DNA from: Levilactobacillus yonginensis | Lineage (GTDB): Bacteria; Bacillota; Bacilli; Lactobacillales; Lactobacillaceae | Assembly: GCF_003946265.1 (NCBI RefSeq) | Contig: NZ_RHNO01000001.1 | Span: 62,001 to 126,000, forward strand | Direction: 5' to 3' | DNA: 64,000 nucleotides | Shown here: one piece after another, positions 39,033 through 47,837 of the stretch | Layout of the letters: every line of letters begins with the position of its first letter | Position numbering within the stretch: the first letter of the stretch is position 1 | Position numbers and translations under genes: made by a program | The notes under the pieces: generated by a model | Databases searched by the model: none | What the model was told of the DNA's origin: nothing | The model's input: the letters and a program-made list of their open reading frames with translations, nothing else

Positions 39033-40436
39033 CTAGTGAGAGTGGTTAGTGGTATTTTTAATCAGTGAAACATCCTTCAACTGAATCCACCGTTTCTTGC
39101 CGTGGGGACTTTGAACCTCAACGTAGGTCTTGGTCTTTCCGTTGAGTCGCAGTTTGGCTTGTTTGATGAGCTGCCATTTAGCGCGGGGATGACGACCAGT
39201 CTTGCCAGATTTACCGACTTTGTGTTTGAGATGCAAGTCGAAGAAGTAGGCACGGTGAGCTTTTAAATGAACGGCCTTGGCGTGCTTCAATTTCTTCACC
39301 GATAGGACTTTCACTTTAGTTTTACCAGCCTGATGTGGCTTAGTAACGACGAGGTCCGGTTGACCGGTGTGAATCGGTGTGGGACTGGTTACTGGTTTGG
39401 CCGGTGTTGAGACAGTTGGTGCTGGCGTTGGCTTTTCAACGGGTTTAGGAGCAGGGGCTGGTGTTGGCTTTTCGCTTGGATGTGGAGTGGGAACTGGCGT
39501 AGGTTTTTCGCTCGGGTGTGGAACAGGCAACCCTGATGGTACTAAGTATTTGGCCCGTAAGGCAGCTTGCTGGTCAGCACTGAAGTTTAACCCTTTAGGA
39601 CTAGTGATGTAGTCATTCAGGCTACCAAATTTTTCATCGATTTGACCGATGTAGGTTTTGAGCCAAGAGTATTCAACCTTCTTGTCGACGTAGTTATTCG
39701 ACATTAAATAGTCGTTGATGATGTCCTGATTACGCATCCCCAGAATTGACATCAACAGTACCGTCGCAATTCCCGTTCGATCGTTCCCGTGTTTACAGTG
39801 GTAGAGGACGGGGCCTGGCGCATTGAGTAGGTCCGTTAGAAAATCGTGGTAGCCACTCAGTGCAGTTCTGGAGAAGGCAATTGAGCCGCCATTGGCGCGG
39901 TTGTAGTGTTGGACGCCTGAAAAAACTTTATCTTCTGACCTAGAGTAGATGGAATCGTTTTTGGATTTAGCTTTGCCAACATAAATATCAGGATGTTTTT
40001 GTCTCTTCTTATCGGTACGCAAATCGATTATCAGACTAATATTCAGCGCATTTAAAACTTTATTGTCCGTTGGTGTTAAGTCGGTTAGTCGTGCTGAACG
40101 GAATAGTGTGCCAGGTTTGATTTTTTTGGTAGTATCGCGAGTTAGATAGCCAGCTAAACTTCGAGTGTTAGCGTTATAGCCATCGGAACTAGTCGACAGC
40201 GTAATCCGGTTCCCAGGCTCCCCCGCCGCTGGCACCTTAGGCGTTGTCACGGTTTCCGGCATCTGCTCGCCATTTAGCATGGGCACGCGGTCTGGGTCGG
40301 CCTTATCCGGTGTTTTACCGGGGACTTGGGTAGTCGGTGTCGTGGCGGCTAAACTAGTGACGACGGGGGTCCCCAGCCCCATCAAGGTTAGAGTCAGCAT
40401 GCTGATGCTAAAAGTTCGTTGCAGTCGATGAGTCAT
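39033..40436 (-). CDS. Secreted tyrosine/dual-specificity phosphatase with SH3-like tail
   Basis: 467 aa: signal peptide, phosphatase domain with the P-loop CKHGNDRTG (a complete CX5R motif) preceded by IDLRTDKK, then a Pro-rich repeat region (PTPVPTPHPSEKP units). A basic C-terminal domain (KRWIQLKDVSLI) is probably wall-binding. It belongs to the Y-phosphatase-3/PTP family found in actinobacteria and lactobacilli. The secreted location means its substrate is extracellular or host-derived, or that phosphate scavenging is the role. ATG 40436 follows TTGGAGG. The gap 40437-40857 shows no supported feature. Confidence 0.85.
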   Translation of the reverse strand: MTHRLQRTFSISMLTLTLMGLGTPVVTSLAATTPTTQVPGKTPDKADPDRVPMLNGEQMPETVTTPKVPAAGEPGNRITLSTSSDGYNANTRSLAGYLTRDTTKKIKPGTLFRSARLTDLTPTDNKVLNALNISLIIDLRTDKKRQKHPDIYVGKAKSKNDSIYSRSEDKVFSGVQHYNRANGGSIAFSRTALSGYHDFLTDLLNAPGPVLYHCKHGNDRTGIATVLLMSILGMRNQDIINDYLMSNNYVDKKVEYSWLKTYIGQIDEKFGSLNDYITSPKGLNFSADQQAALRAKYLVPSGLPVPHPSEKPTPVPTPHPSEKPTPAPAPKPVEKPTPAPTVSTPAKPVTSPTPIHTGQPDLVVTKPHQAGKTKVKVLSVKKLKHAKAVHLKAHRAYFFDLHLKHKVGKSGKTGRHPRAKWQLIKQAKLRLNGKTKTYVEVQSPHGKKRWIQLKDVSLIKNTTNHSH

Positions 40437-40857
40437 CAAATTCCTCCAATTTGTTCGTCTAGGTAGTGCTTATGTACAGCAAGTTGCTTCCCCAGAATAA
40501 CGAATAGATGTAGGGATTTGATGGCTGGTACGTATTATCTTGGTAAATGTTTTATTTATTAATATTTGAAAGCGGATTATATAAATAAACCAGTTACGTT
40601 GGTTTAAAATCGCGTGTGCTTGGGTTTTAACAGCTCCCCGGATTTCGCAGGCCAAACCTAGCTAAAGGTGGTTTCTACGTGGTAGGAATGGCAGGCTTCT
40701 ACCCTCCAAATCAGCTAAATTTCATTAAAATTAAATTTTAACCCCTCAGATCGACTGAATGACATAATGTGTCATACCCATGTTGTACGATAGACCTATC
40801 GTAAGTCAGGCTATGCGCCGATGTTAGCAAAATTATTAGTGATTGAAGGTATTAGCT

Positions 40858-42066
40858 ATGGATGATGAAAAACAACTGGTGCGAACCAATAAAGATGTGC
40901 AACGAATCTATCAGCAAGCCAAAACGTTACAGCAGTCCGATGATTGGCAAATGCCGCAGCACGATTGGAACGTTGAGAAATTGCAGCAACTTCAAGTGAT
41001 GGCGTTACCTGAATTAATTGAGCATTTACGAGTCACCGTGGCCACGAAGGTTACTTTGGACAACTTAAAGGACACTAATCGGCAGAAGACAGTCAACTAT
41101 GTGCGAGCTTTTAACGACGAGCTCGATGAGTTAAAGAAACGGTTTAAACACTATACATATTTGAATCAGCATCCAGTTGAAATTGCCTATCGTCGGGAGC
41201 ATCACGTGAAACACCTCCCAACGGCTAAACACATTGATAATCGGAGTACGAAGATAGCTAAGATTGGCTTTTTCGCAACCATAATTTTGGCAAGTTATGA
41301 TTTTTCTAGCTGGGGGAATTTTCTCTCGAATCCAATTTACACGGGTTTACCCTTAATGTTGTTGATTGTACTTGGCTTCGTGGGTTTTGGACTCTTGTAC
41401 TTCGCAGCGAAACTAAATTTGCCGTTCTCTCAGCCTTGGGCCATGTACCATAACCATCGCATCAAATCCTTAGTGAATCGAATTCATCGTGCGGATGAGC
41501 GTTATTGTCAGGAAAATAAATGTGACGAGGCGACTTTAAGGAAAAGGTTTAAGTTCCATGAGAGTGTAACTGCCAGCCGCGGTGTTTATTTTGAAAAAAT
41601 GAACGCGGAAGAGATCCAAACACGGGAGAATTTAAACGGTTACGTCACGACGCTGAAGGAGCATGTAGCCTACTTTCCCATGGATGATATGCAGGATGTG
41701 CGGCACGTTTTTCGTATCTATAAGCTACTGATAAATGGTCGTGCGACGAACTGGAAAGAGGCGGCCGTCCTGGTTGATGAGGATGAACGGATTCATCAAT
41801 TAAAGCAGACGTTGGTTGATGAAATTCACGCTGCTAAGGGCGATATTATCAATTCAATTACTCAGGCCAGTGAGAAAATTACGCAGAGCGTGCAAGCGGC
41901 AACCAAATCAATTTCCGACGTCCAGAGTTCTTTAGAGGATCAAACCAGAAGAATGGATGAGTGGAATCAGGAACAGACGGAAATCATGTACTACCAAACA
42001 GGAATCATGCAAGACAGCAACGACCGCATCAATGAGTTCTATGGTCGCAAGCAAAAATATTACTAA
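40858..42066 (+). CDS. Membrane protein with coiled-coil flanks, unknown
   Basis: 402 aa. A charged helical N-terminus, two adjacent membrane segments (IGFFATIILASYDF and LPLMLLIVLGFVGFGLLYFA), then a long charged C-terminal part. Its end (INSITQASEKITQSVQAA) looks like a coiled coil similar to tail-fibre or signalling helices. No known domain recognised. ATG 40858 follows TTGAAGG; the frame opens 15 nt earlier with TTG. The secreted protein at 42078 starts 11 bp later, so the two are likely co-transcribed. Confidence 0.7.
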   Translation: MDDEKQLVRTNKDVQRIYQQAKTLQQSDDWQMPQHDWNVEKLQQLQVMALPELIEHLRVTVATKVTLDNLKDTNRQKTVNYVRAFNDELDELKKRFKHYTYLNQHPVEIAYRREHHVKHLPTAKHIDNRSTKIAKIGFFATIILASYDFSSWGNFLSNPIYTGLPLMLLIVLGFVGFGLLYFAAKLNLPFSQPWAMYHNHRIKSLVNRIHRADERYCQENKCDEATLRKRFKFHESVTASRGVYFEKMNAEEIQTRENLNGYVTTLKEHVAYFPMDDMQDVRHVFRIYKLLINGRATNWKEAAVLVDEDERIHQLKQTLVDEIHAAKGDIINSITQASEKITQSVQAATKSISDVQSSLEDQTRRMDEWNQEQTEIMYYQTGIMQDSNDRINEFYGRKQKYY

Positions 42067-42077
42067 GGAGTAAATCA

Positions 42078-42572
42078 ATGAAAATAGCAAAAATTTTAAG
42101 CGTGACCGTTCTCGCCACGGGCCTTGGCCTGGCGGGTGTGTTTGCGGGTCCGAATACCACCCAAGCAGAAGCAAAATCAACGCTAAAGACGTTTCCAAAA
42201 TCGTTTCGACACAATTGGTATGAATCAGCCGGAAAGCGTGGGAACGCCATAAAAATTACGGCTAAAAAGGCTTCTATGCGCTACGATACCAACACTAGGT
42301 TCACTCATTTTCAGTTACACGCGCGCAAGCTACCGATTCATAAAATTAAGAATACGAACAAGTGGTCGTGGATGTATGCCACGAAGCACCATGGGACAAT
42401 CCATATCAAGCCGTGGGGTACCATGCAGACGCTACCGCTAGAGGGAAGTTACCGGGTTAAGACGAAGACGTATAAGAACCATAAGATTAAAGTCCTGCAG
42501 AATGTTTCTGGCGGGCAAGTAAACGAATCTTATTACACCACGAAAAAACTAGCATCACATTTTAATAAATAA
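42078..42572 (+). CDS. Small secreted protein, PKxxR type
   Basis: 164 aa: signal peptide (cleavage near AEA), then LKTFPKSFRHNWYESAGK and a basic, His/Thr/Lys-rich body. It resembles the product at 10152 in length, start of the mature chain and composition. AAGGAG precedes ATG 42078. It follows the membrane protein at 40858 closely. Function unknown. Confidence 0.75.
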   Translation: MKIAKILSVTVLATGLGLAGVFAGPNTTQAEAKSTLKTFPKSFRHNWYESAGKRGNAIKITAKKASMRYDTNTRFTHFQLHARKLPIHKIKNTNKWSWMYATKHHGTIHIKPWGTMQTLPLEGSYRVKTKTYKNHKIKVLQNVSGGQVNESYYTTKKLASHFNK

Positions 42573-42586
42573 TCGTCAATTCAAAA

Positions 42587-42640
42587 CTAGCCATCTAGTG
42601 ATTTCCCAACGAGGAATCATCAGATGGCTAGTTTTTTTGA
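42587..42640 (+). terminator. Terminator after the 42078 gene
   Basis: AACTAGCCATCTAGTGATT pairs with AATCATCAGATGGCTAGTT, then a T run. Confidence 0.9.
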
Positions 42641-42810
42641 GATGTTGCGGCATTTGGTGGCGGGCGCCTGTTACTTGGTCGAATGGGTTATTTATTAATT
42701 TTAAAAAGCGGCTTATGATGGGTGTAGTTGATTATCAATAAAATTTATGTACCAACTGGCGAGTTGATTTTCTCCGTCCCGCCACACTCACCACGCTAAG
42801 GAGGTTGTCC

Positions 42811-43287
42811 ATGTTAACCCTGAAATGCTATCAAAACGTACCAGCAGATAATGCCTTGCTGACCACCTACCAACTGTCGGACCCAACCTACACCGCCACA
42901 CCCGAGCAGGCGCTAGCCATTGCCAACACCACCCCCGACCGGTTACCGGTCATGGCCTTAAATGGGAATCAGTTGGTTGGCTTCCTAGTTCTCATCAAGG
43001 GGGCCGATGTCCAAGAGGTTGGTGCTGATCCCGCAACGGCCGTTCTGGTGCGTTCATTTTCCATTTCCGAGACGCACCGTGGCCAAGGCTTTGCGACCCA
43101 AATGCTGGAACAACTGCCCACGCTAGTGCGGACCCAGCTCCCATTTGCCCGCGAAATCGTCCTGTCCGTAGACCACGGCAATCACCCCGCCCAAGGGCTC
43201 TACCACAAGGTGGGGTTCACCGACACCGGTCGCCGCGAGTTCGGCCAGTATGGGGAGCAGTTTGTCCTGACCCTGAGCCTCGATTAA
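42811..43287 (+). CDS. GNAT-family N-acetyltransferase
   Basis: 158 aa. The acetyl-CoA motif is present as SISETHRGQGFATQML, and the C-terminus (NHPAQGLYHKVGFTDTG) is the usual GNAT ending. It acetylates an amine from acetyl-CoA; substrate unknown. ATG 42811 follows AAGGAGG. The maltose-type acetyltransferase starts 14 bp after its stop, so they share an operon. Confidence 0.9.
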   Translation: MLTLKCYQNVPADNALLTTYQLSDPTYTATPEQALAIANTTPDRLPVMALNGNQLVGFLVLIKGADVQEVGADPATAVLVRSFSISETHRGQGFATQMLEQLPTLVRTQLPFAREIVLSVDHGNHPAQGLYHKVGFTDTGRREFGQYGEQFVLTLSLD

Positions 43288-43301
43288 GAAAGGATGATTC
43301 C

Positions 43302-43919
43302 ATGTCTAACCGTGATAAATTACATACCGGGGACCTCTATTTACCGGATGACCCCGCCATTGAAGTTGAGCAAAAACGGTACCTTGACCGACTCTACGAC
43401 TTCAATCAAACGCGTCCCAGTGAGCCCGAACAGCAACAGAAAATCCTCCACGAACTCTTTGCTGATATGGGTCCCAACTGTTACGTCGAACCACCGCTGC
43501 ACGCTAATTTCGGCGGCCATCACGTCCATTTTGGCGCGGATATCTACGCCAATTTCAACCTGACACTGGTCGATGATACCCACATCTACGTGGGCGACCA
43601 CACCATGATTGGGCCGAACGTCACGTTGGCCACAGCCGGGCATCCCATCGATCCTGAGCTACGGGCTAAAAACTATCAGTACAACATGGCCATTCACATT
43701 GGCAAGAATTGCTGGTTGGGTGCCGGCGTCATTGTGGTCCCCGGCGTCACGATTGGCGATAACGTGGTGATAGGGGCTGGTAGCGTGGTCACCAAGGACT
43801 TGCCGAGCAATGTTGTCGCGTTTGGTGATCCGTGTCGGGTTGCCCGGCCTGTTGGTGAGCATGATCGCGAGGTTTACTTTAAAGACCGACGAATCGATCC
43901 ACAACTATTTAATAATTAA
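43302..43919 (+). CDS. Sugar O-acetyltransferase (maltose/galactoside type)
   Basis: 205 aa. Left-handed beta-helix hexapeptide repeats (IGKNCWLGAGVIVVPGVTIG) and the catalytic His segment TAGHPID mark the LacA/Maa family, which acetylates sugars from acetyl-CoA. ATG 43302 follows AAGGATG. The protein ends near FGDPCRVARPVG, as usual. Confidence 0.92.
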   Translation: MSNRDKLHTGDLYLPDDPAIEVEQKRYLDRLYDFNQTRPSEPEQQQKILHELFADMGPNCYVEPPLHANFGGHHVHFGADIYANFNLTLVDDTHIYVGDHTMIGPNVTLATAGHPIDPELRAKNYQYNMAIHIGKNCWLGAGVIVVPGVTIGDNVVIGAGSVVTKDLPSNVVAFGDPCRVARPVGEHDREVYFKDRRIDPQLFNN

Positions 43920-43935
43920 GGGCGTGAGCTCACCA

Positions 43936-43972
43936 AAAACGTTTGCCACTGTGAATTGGGCGAACGTTTTTT
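43936..43972. terminator. Convergent terminator
   Basis: AAAAACGTTTGCC pairs with GGGCGAACGTTTTT between two converging genes. Confidence 0.8.
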
Positions 43973-43981
43973 AGTAGTGAT

Positions 43982-44869
43982 TTAATTGGTGGATGTTGGT
44001 ACCATCAAGCTAGTCGTCAGTAACTGAACTAGCCGCTGTACGGCAACGTTTTGGTTAGCCTTTCTAACAAGGAGTTGAACGTGCAGGTCACTGGGAACTT
44101 CGGTGGCTAGTCGTTTTAGCTGACCGCTCGCCAACTCCGATTGCATGACGTAGTCCGGGAGAAATGAAAACCCTAAACCGGCCGCTACAGTCTGTTTGAT
44201 GGCGGCCAGGCTCCAGACCTCCATGGTTTGAACGTTCTGACTGTTGGTCTGCTTCAGGAAACGCTCAAAGGCCTGGCGGTAACCGCATTCCGGTTCATTG
44301 ATGACGAAGTGGGGGTGCCTCGTCGCTAGAAGGTCCGCCAGTGTGGCCGGTCCGTTCGTACTAGTGACTAGGGAACAGGGCTGGGCCCCGAAATCGTGAA
44401 CCGCTAGTTGAGAAGATGGGGCTACTTGGGGCCACAGCATGAGCGCAATGTCTGCCTGGTCGGCAATTACGCGCTCACGATTCCGGATACAGGTGGCGTT
44501 GTTGATGGTGAGGTCGACCTGCGGATAGTCGCGCACAAACTTGGTGAACAGGGGCCCCAGTCCGTACAGCATGAGCGATTCGGGAACGGATACCCGGACT
44601 GGTCCGCTGATTTGATCTGGTTGATTTAGCGCGGCAATTTTAGCGTAATCGCTCAGGATCTGTTCCGCTAAAGGAACCAGCTTACGACCAGCGTTTGTGA
44701 GGTGTAGGTGTTTGCCATAGAAGGTAAATGGTGGTTCACCAATCAAGGCCTCAAGGCGCTTCATCTGCGCGGTCACGGTCGATTGGGTGTAGTTTAGCTG
44801 TTTAGCGGCACCGGAATAGGTCCCAGTCGTAAGAATTATACGAAAAGTTTTGAGATATTGAATATCCAT
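43982..44869 (-). CDS. LysR-family transcriptional regulator
   Basis: 295 aa. The N-terminal winged helix (MDIQYLKTFRIILTTGTYSGAAKQL) is followed by the effector-binding domain. ATG 44869 is the conserved LysR start and has GGGCGGG upstream, although the frame extends 16 codons further. It is divergent from the alpha/beta hydrolase at 45009, which it probably controls. A perfect dyad with a TNA centre lies in the shared 139-bp gap. Confidence 0.92.
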   Translation of the reverse strand: MDIQYLKTFRIILTTGTYSGAAKQLNYTQSTVTAQMKRLEALIGEPPFTFYGKHLHLTNAGRKLVPLAEQILSDYAKIAALNQPDQISGPVRVSVPESLMLYGLGPLFTKFVRDYPQVDLTINNATCIRNRERVIADQADIALMLWPQVAPSSQLAVHDFGAQPCSLVTSTNGPATLADLLATRHPHFVINEPECGYRQAFERFLKQTNSQNVQTMEVWSLAAIKQTVAAGLGFSFLPDYVMQSELASGQLKRLATEVPSDLHVQLLVRKANQNVAVQRLVQLLTTSLMVPTSTN

Positions 44870-44890
44870 GAGAACCCGCCCTTCAAAATA

Positions 44891-44909
44891 TTTGATAGTG
44901 ACTATCAAA
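44891..44909. promoter_or_regulatory. LysR operator candidate
   Basis: TTTGATAG-TGA-CTATCAAA is a perfect 8-bp dyad with a 3-bp centre. It lies 22 bp from the lysR start and 100 bp from the hydrolase start. Size and placement suit LysR autoregulation and control of the divergent gene. Confidence 0.7.
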
Positions 44910-45008
44910 ACGTTCAATTTTTATGATGCTTGAGTTGCTCCTATACTAGTCCTAATGACACCCGTTCGTAAATGTTCGAACGCCGGAAATTGGTTGAGGA
45001 GGGGCAAC

Positions 45009-45887
45009 ATGACTGAAAAATTTATGACCACTGACAAATTACGTATTGCGTACGAAGTGAGCGGACCCACGACCGGAGAACCGGTAATCCTACTGCACGG
45101 TTGGCCGGATGATGTTCGGACCTGGGATGGCGTTCTACCGGGACTACACGCAGCCGGTTACCGAACCTACGTCCCTTCGTTGCGAGGCTTTGGTCAGACC
45201 ACATTTTTGAGTCAACAGACTCGCCGGACTGGTGGGGCCTTGGCGTTTGCCGATGACTTACGGCAATTTATCCAGGCACTAGATTTGGCGCCTGTGCGAC
45301 TGATTGGTCAGGACTGGGGCGCGTTCACGGCCTTGACGCTGAGTGCAGTAATGCCCACCATGGTTAAATCACAGGTGATCTTAGCCGAGGGGTGGCAACT
45401 CTTTAGCGACTTGAACCTACAGCAGATTCAGAACTTTTGGTATCAGTGGTACTTCACGACGGAGCAGGGGGCCACTTATCTGCGGCAGCGGCGTGATGAG
45501 TTCACTCAATATCTCTGGCAGTTGTGGAGTCCGCAGCATCAGCTGACAGAAGCGGAAACGACCGACTTGGCGGCGGCCTTTCAAAATCCGGATTGGGCGG
45601 AGATAACGTTGAACACCTACCGTGAACGCTGGGGCTATGCGCCGTTTGACGGGGCCTACGCCGACTGGGCTGAACGGTTACGGCAGTCTGCGCAAATCGA
45701 CGCGCCCACGTTAAACATTATCGGCAAGTCAGATACCTGTACCGATTACCGGTTGGCGCCGCAGATGGCCCCTTACTTTGAGGGTGCTTTCAAGCAAGAA
45801 TTCTGGGACGCGACTGGTCACTTCATCCAAAGGGAAGCGCCTACGCGACTCAGTCGAGCTGCCGTTTCCTGGTTTCGGGGGCATTAG
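45009..45887 (+). CDS. Alpha/beta hydrolase, epoxide hydrolase/dehalogenase type
   Basis: 292 aa. HGWPD (30-34) forms the oxyanion region. The nucleophile elbow reads GQDWG with Asp102 in the nucleophile position, as in soluble epoxide hydrolases and haloalkane dehalogenases rather than Ser esterases. The late TGHFIQ carries the catalytic His. A cytosolic detoxifying hydrolase controlled by the divergent LysR regulator is likely; substrate unknown. ATG 45009 follows GAGGAGG. Confidence 0.88.
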   Translation: MTEKFMTTDKLRIAYEVSGPTTGEPVILLHGWPDDVRTWDGVLPGLHAAGYRTYVPSLRGFGQTTFLSQQTRRTGGALAFADDLRQFIQALDLAPVRLIGQDWGAFTALTLSAVMPTMVKSQVILAEGWQLFSDLNLQQIQNFWYQWYFTTEQGATYLRQRRDEFTQYLWQLWSPQHQLTEAETTDLAAAFQNPDWAEITLNTYRERWGYAPFDGAYADWAERLRQSAQIDAPTLNIIGKSDTCTDYRLAPQMAPYFEGAFKQEFWDATGHFIQREAPTRLSRAAVSWFRGH

Positions 45888-45888
45888 T

Positions 45889-46275
45889 TAAAGGTTGAAA
45901 GCACTGAAACACCCACTATGCCTGATACAACGAGGATTGGGAAAGTCAGACATAGTGGAAAATTACCGCCTTACCGGTCGCCAAATTTGGACTGGAACGC
46001 GGTGGGAAGGGCGGGACAAGCCAAAGGGCGGTCTTGCCCCTCGCTTGAAGCCGCAAAGGCACGTCTTCAAGTCGCCATTTTCAAGAAAATCACTTGAAAA
46101 TCCCACGGCTGAGTCCAAATTTGACTCACTCTCGGCTACTTAGTGGCGCCAATACTACTGAGTAAGTGCTGTCATTCAGGCATGTAAGCAGGTTTAGTTT
46201 CCAAGAACCCGTTTAACCGAAATCTCTGACAGCCGCAGGTGGCTGGGTGAGACCAATTTTAAGTCTATAACGCCG
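45889..46275. repeat. Dispersed intergenic repeat R1, copy 1
   Basis: Its reverse complement matches 52723-53128 in three blocks: the GCCGTTATAGACTTA end, the GGTTCTTGGAA region, and the GTATCAGGCATAGTGGGTG end. Between the blocks each copy has its own insertion, here 45982-46123. No coding sense. The remaining gap to 46457 shows nothing further. Confidence 0.8.
45982..46123. mobile_element. 142-bp insert in R1 copy 1 with 12-bp terminal inverted repeats
   Basis: Begins CAAATTTGGACT and ends AGTCCAAATTTG, exact inverted repeats; absent from copy 2, which has a single CCAAATTTGG there. It contains further stems (CTTGAAG/CTTCAAG, TTTTCAAG/CTTGAAAA). Non-coding and MITE-like; a mobile origin is inference. 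Confidence 0.6.
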
Positions 46276-46457
46276 TACCATTCTTGGGTTGATAACGGTT
46301 TTCTTTAGTGCATTAGTTACAACGCTGAATCACTAGCACGATAACGCGATTCTTCTTGCGTTTACCGGCTACTTTGCGCTACACTTTTAGATAACTTAAT
46401 AACACATCGGAAGACTATTTAGTTAGATAAGGTGCTCGTTGAGCATCGGAGGGTTAC

Positions 46458-46499
46458 GGCCAGATAAGATTATTCATTTAATCTTATTTGGCCTTTTTT
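46458..46499 (+). terminator. Leader terminator before the MFS gene (possible attenuator)
   Basis: GGCCAGATAAGATTA pairs with TAATCTTATTTGGCC, then TTTTTT. It ends 25 bp before the MFS start codon. Upstream is a small stem (TGCTC-GTT-GAGCA, 46434-46446) and a GTG-initiated 11-codon frame at 46432-46467 overlapping the hairpin. Conditional termination of the pump gene is plausible. Confidence 0.65.
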
Positions 46500-46523
46500 G
46501 TCTTCCGGAGAGGAGCGCAACGC

Positions 46524-47666
46524 GTGAAGGAATCGTATTGGAGTCGTAATTTCATTTTAATTTTAATTGGGAACGCCCTGTTGTTCATGGTTTACAACAT
46601 GCAAGTGCCCGTCCTCCCGTTATACGGGAAGCAACTGGGACTTTCCCCCGCTCAAATTGGGGTCTTCGTGGGCGCCATTATGTTCGCTGCGTTGGTAACG
46701 CGACTGTTCGTGCCGTGGTTTTCTGAACGGTTTAGTAAAAAGGTGTTGCTCGTCGTTGGGATTTTACTGTATCTACTGGCGGCGGTCGGGTACCCGCTGT
46801 TGAGTGGCTTTGGTTTGTTGGTCCTGTTGCGGCTATTCAACGGCCTGGGACACGGCATCACGACCACCTATTTTGCCACCTCTGCGGCCGATGAACTGCC
46901 CAATCAGAAGATCGGTGAGGGGATGGGGTACTTCGGAATCGGCACCATGGTGACGGCCTCGCTGGCGCCATTACTCGCTTTGGCCCTGGTTCACCGGTTC
47001 GGGTTTCCAGCGTTTTTCCTGGCCTGCATCGTTATCCTGTTTGCGGCGATGGTCACGATTCTAGGAACGACGACGGCCAAACGAACACCGGTCAAGGCCG
47101 TAGCGACTGGTCCCGTCTTTGACCGTCAGTTTTTGCCGCAATGTGGGTTGGTCTTCATCCTGGGAGTGCTGATGAGCGGCGTTATGACCTTCACACCGAT
47201 CTACGCCCAACTGCAACACCTGACTGGCATCTCCGGGTTCTTCTTCATTGCGGCAATTGCGGGGGTCGTGATTCGACCCATCGTCGGGCACACGTTTGAC
47301 CGGCAGGGACCACGGTTGATTTTGCTAGTGAGCACGGTGTTACTGACGATTGGGATGGTATTGATCGCCCTGATCGACCGCAATTGGTTGCTGTTACTAG
47401 CGGGCGTGTTCTACGGTGTGGCCGATGGGGCCATTTATCCGACGCTGCAGGCCTGGCTCTTCAAGCTGACCACACTGGAAAATCGGGACACGGCGACCGG
47501 GATGTTCCTCAATTCCTACGATTTGGGGATGGGATTGGGCGCCGTGGTCCTCGGCTGGGTCGTCGAGGCCGTGGCCTACCAGGGGATGTTCTGGGTGCTC
47601 ACGGCGATTTCACTCCTGTACATTGCGTTGGCGCTGGGGTGTAGTCGTCGGCTTAAACTAGCCTAA
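46524..47666 (+). CDS. MFS transporter
   Basis: 380 aa, about 12 membrane segments. The motif between helices 2 and 3 (RLFVPWFSERFSKK) is a variant of the usual MFS loop, as in the multidrug/arabinose-efflux-like group. Substrate unknown; a drug efflux role would fit the ribosomal protection gene that follows. GTG 46524 is chosen because GGAGAGGAG lies just upstream and the protein then starts with a normal short tail. The open frame begins earlier, within the leader terminator. Confidence 0.85.
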   Translation: MKESYWSRNFILILIGNALLFMVYNMQVPVLPLYGKQLGLSPAQIGVFVGAIMFAALVTRLFVPWFSERFSKKVLLVVGILLYLLAAVGYPLLSGFGLLVLLRLFNGLGHGITTTYFATSAADELPNQKIGEGMGYFGIGTMVTASLAPLLALALVHRFGFPAFFLACIVILFAAMVTILGTTTAKRTPVKAVATGPVFDRQFLPQCGLVFILGVLMSGVMTFTPIYAQLQHLTGISGFFFIAAIAGVVIRPIVGHTFDRQGPRLILLVSTVLLTIGMVLIALIDRNWLLLLAGVFYGVADGAIYPTLQAWLFKLTTLENRDTATGMFLNSYDLGMGLGAVVLGWVVEAVAYQGMFWVLTAISLLYIALALGCSRRLKLA

Positions 47667-47673
47667 ATTAACG

Positions 47674-47709
47674 AACTGCGAGAACGGATGTCTGTTTTCG
47701 CAGTTTTTT
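47674..47709 (+). terminator. Terminator after the MFS gene
   Basis: AACTGCGAGAAC pairs with GTTTTCGCAGTT, then a T run. Confidence 0.88.
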
Positions 47710-47837
47710 GATATTTAGGGGTGACAAATGGGCGTTGGATTTCGTTAGTAAGAGTAGGGATGGTATGATAATTAAGACTAACTGGATTTATTAATTTATT
47801 CAAAAACTACTTAACCTCTAAAAGGAGCCAACTAACC

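Noticed and set aside
45895-46143. 82-aa frame inside R1 copy 1
   Set aside because: It spans a non-coding repeat and its palindromic insert; copy 2 does not preserve the frame.
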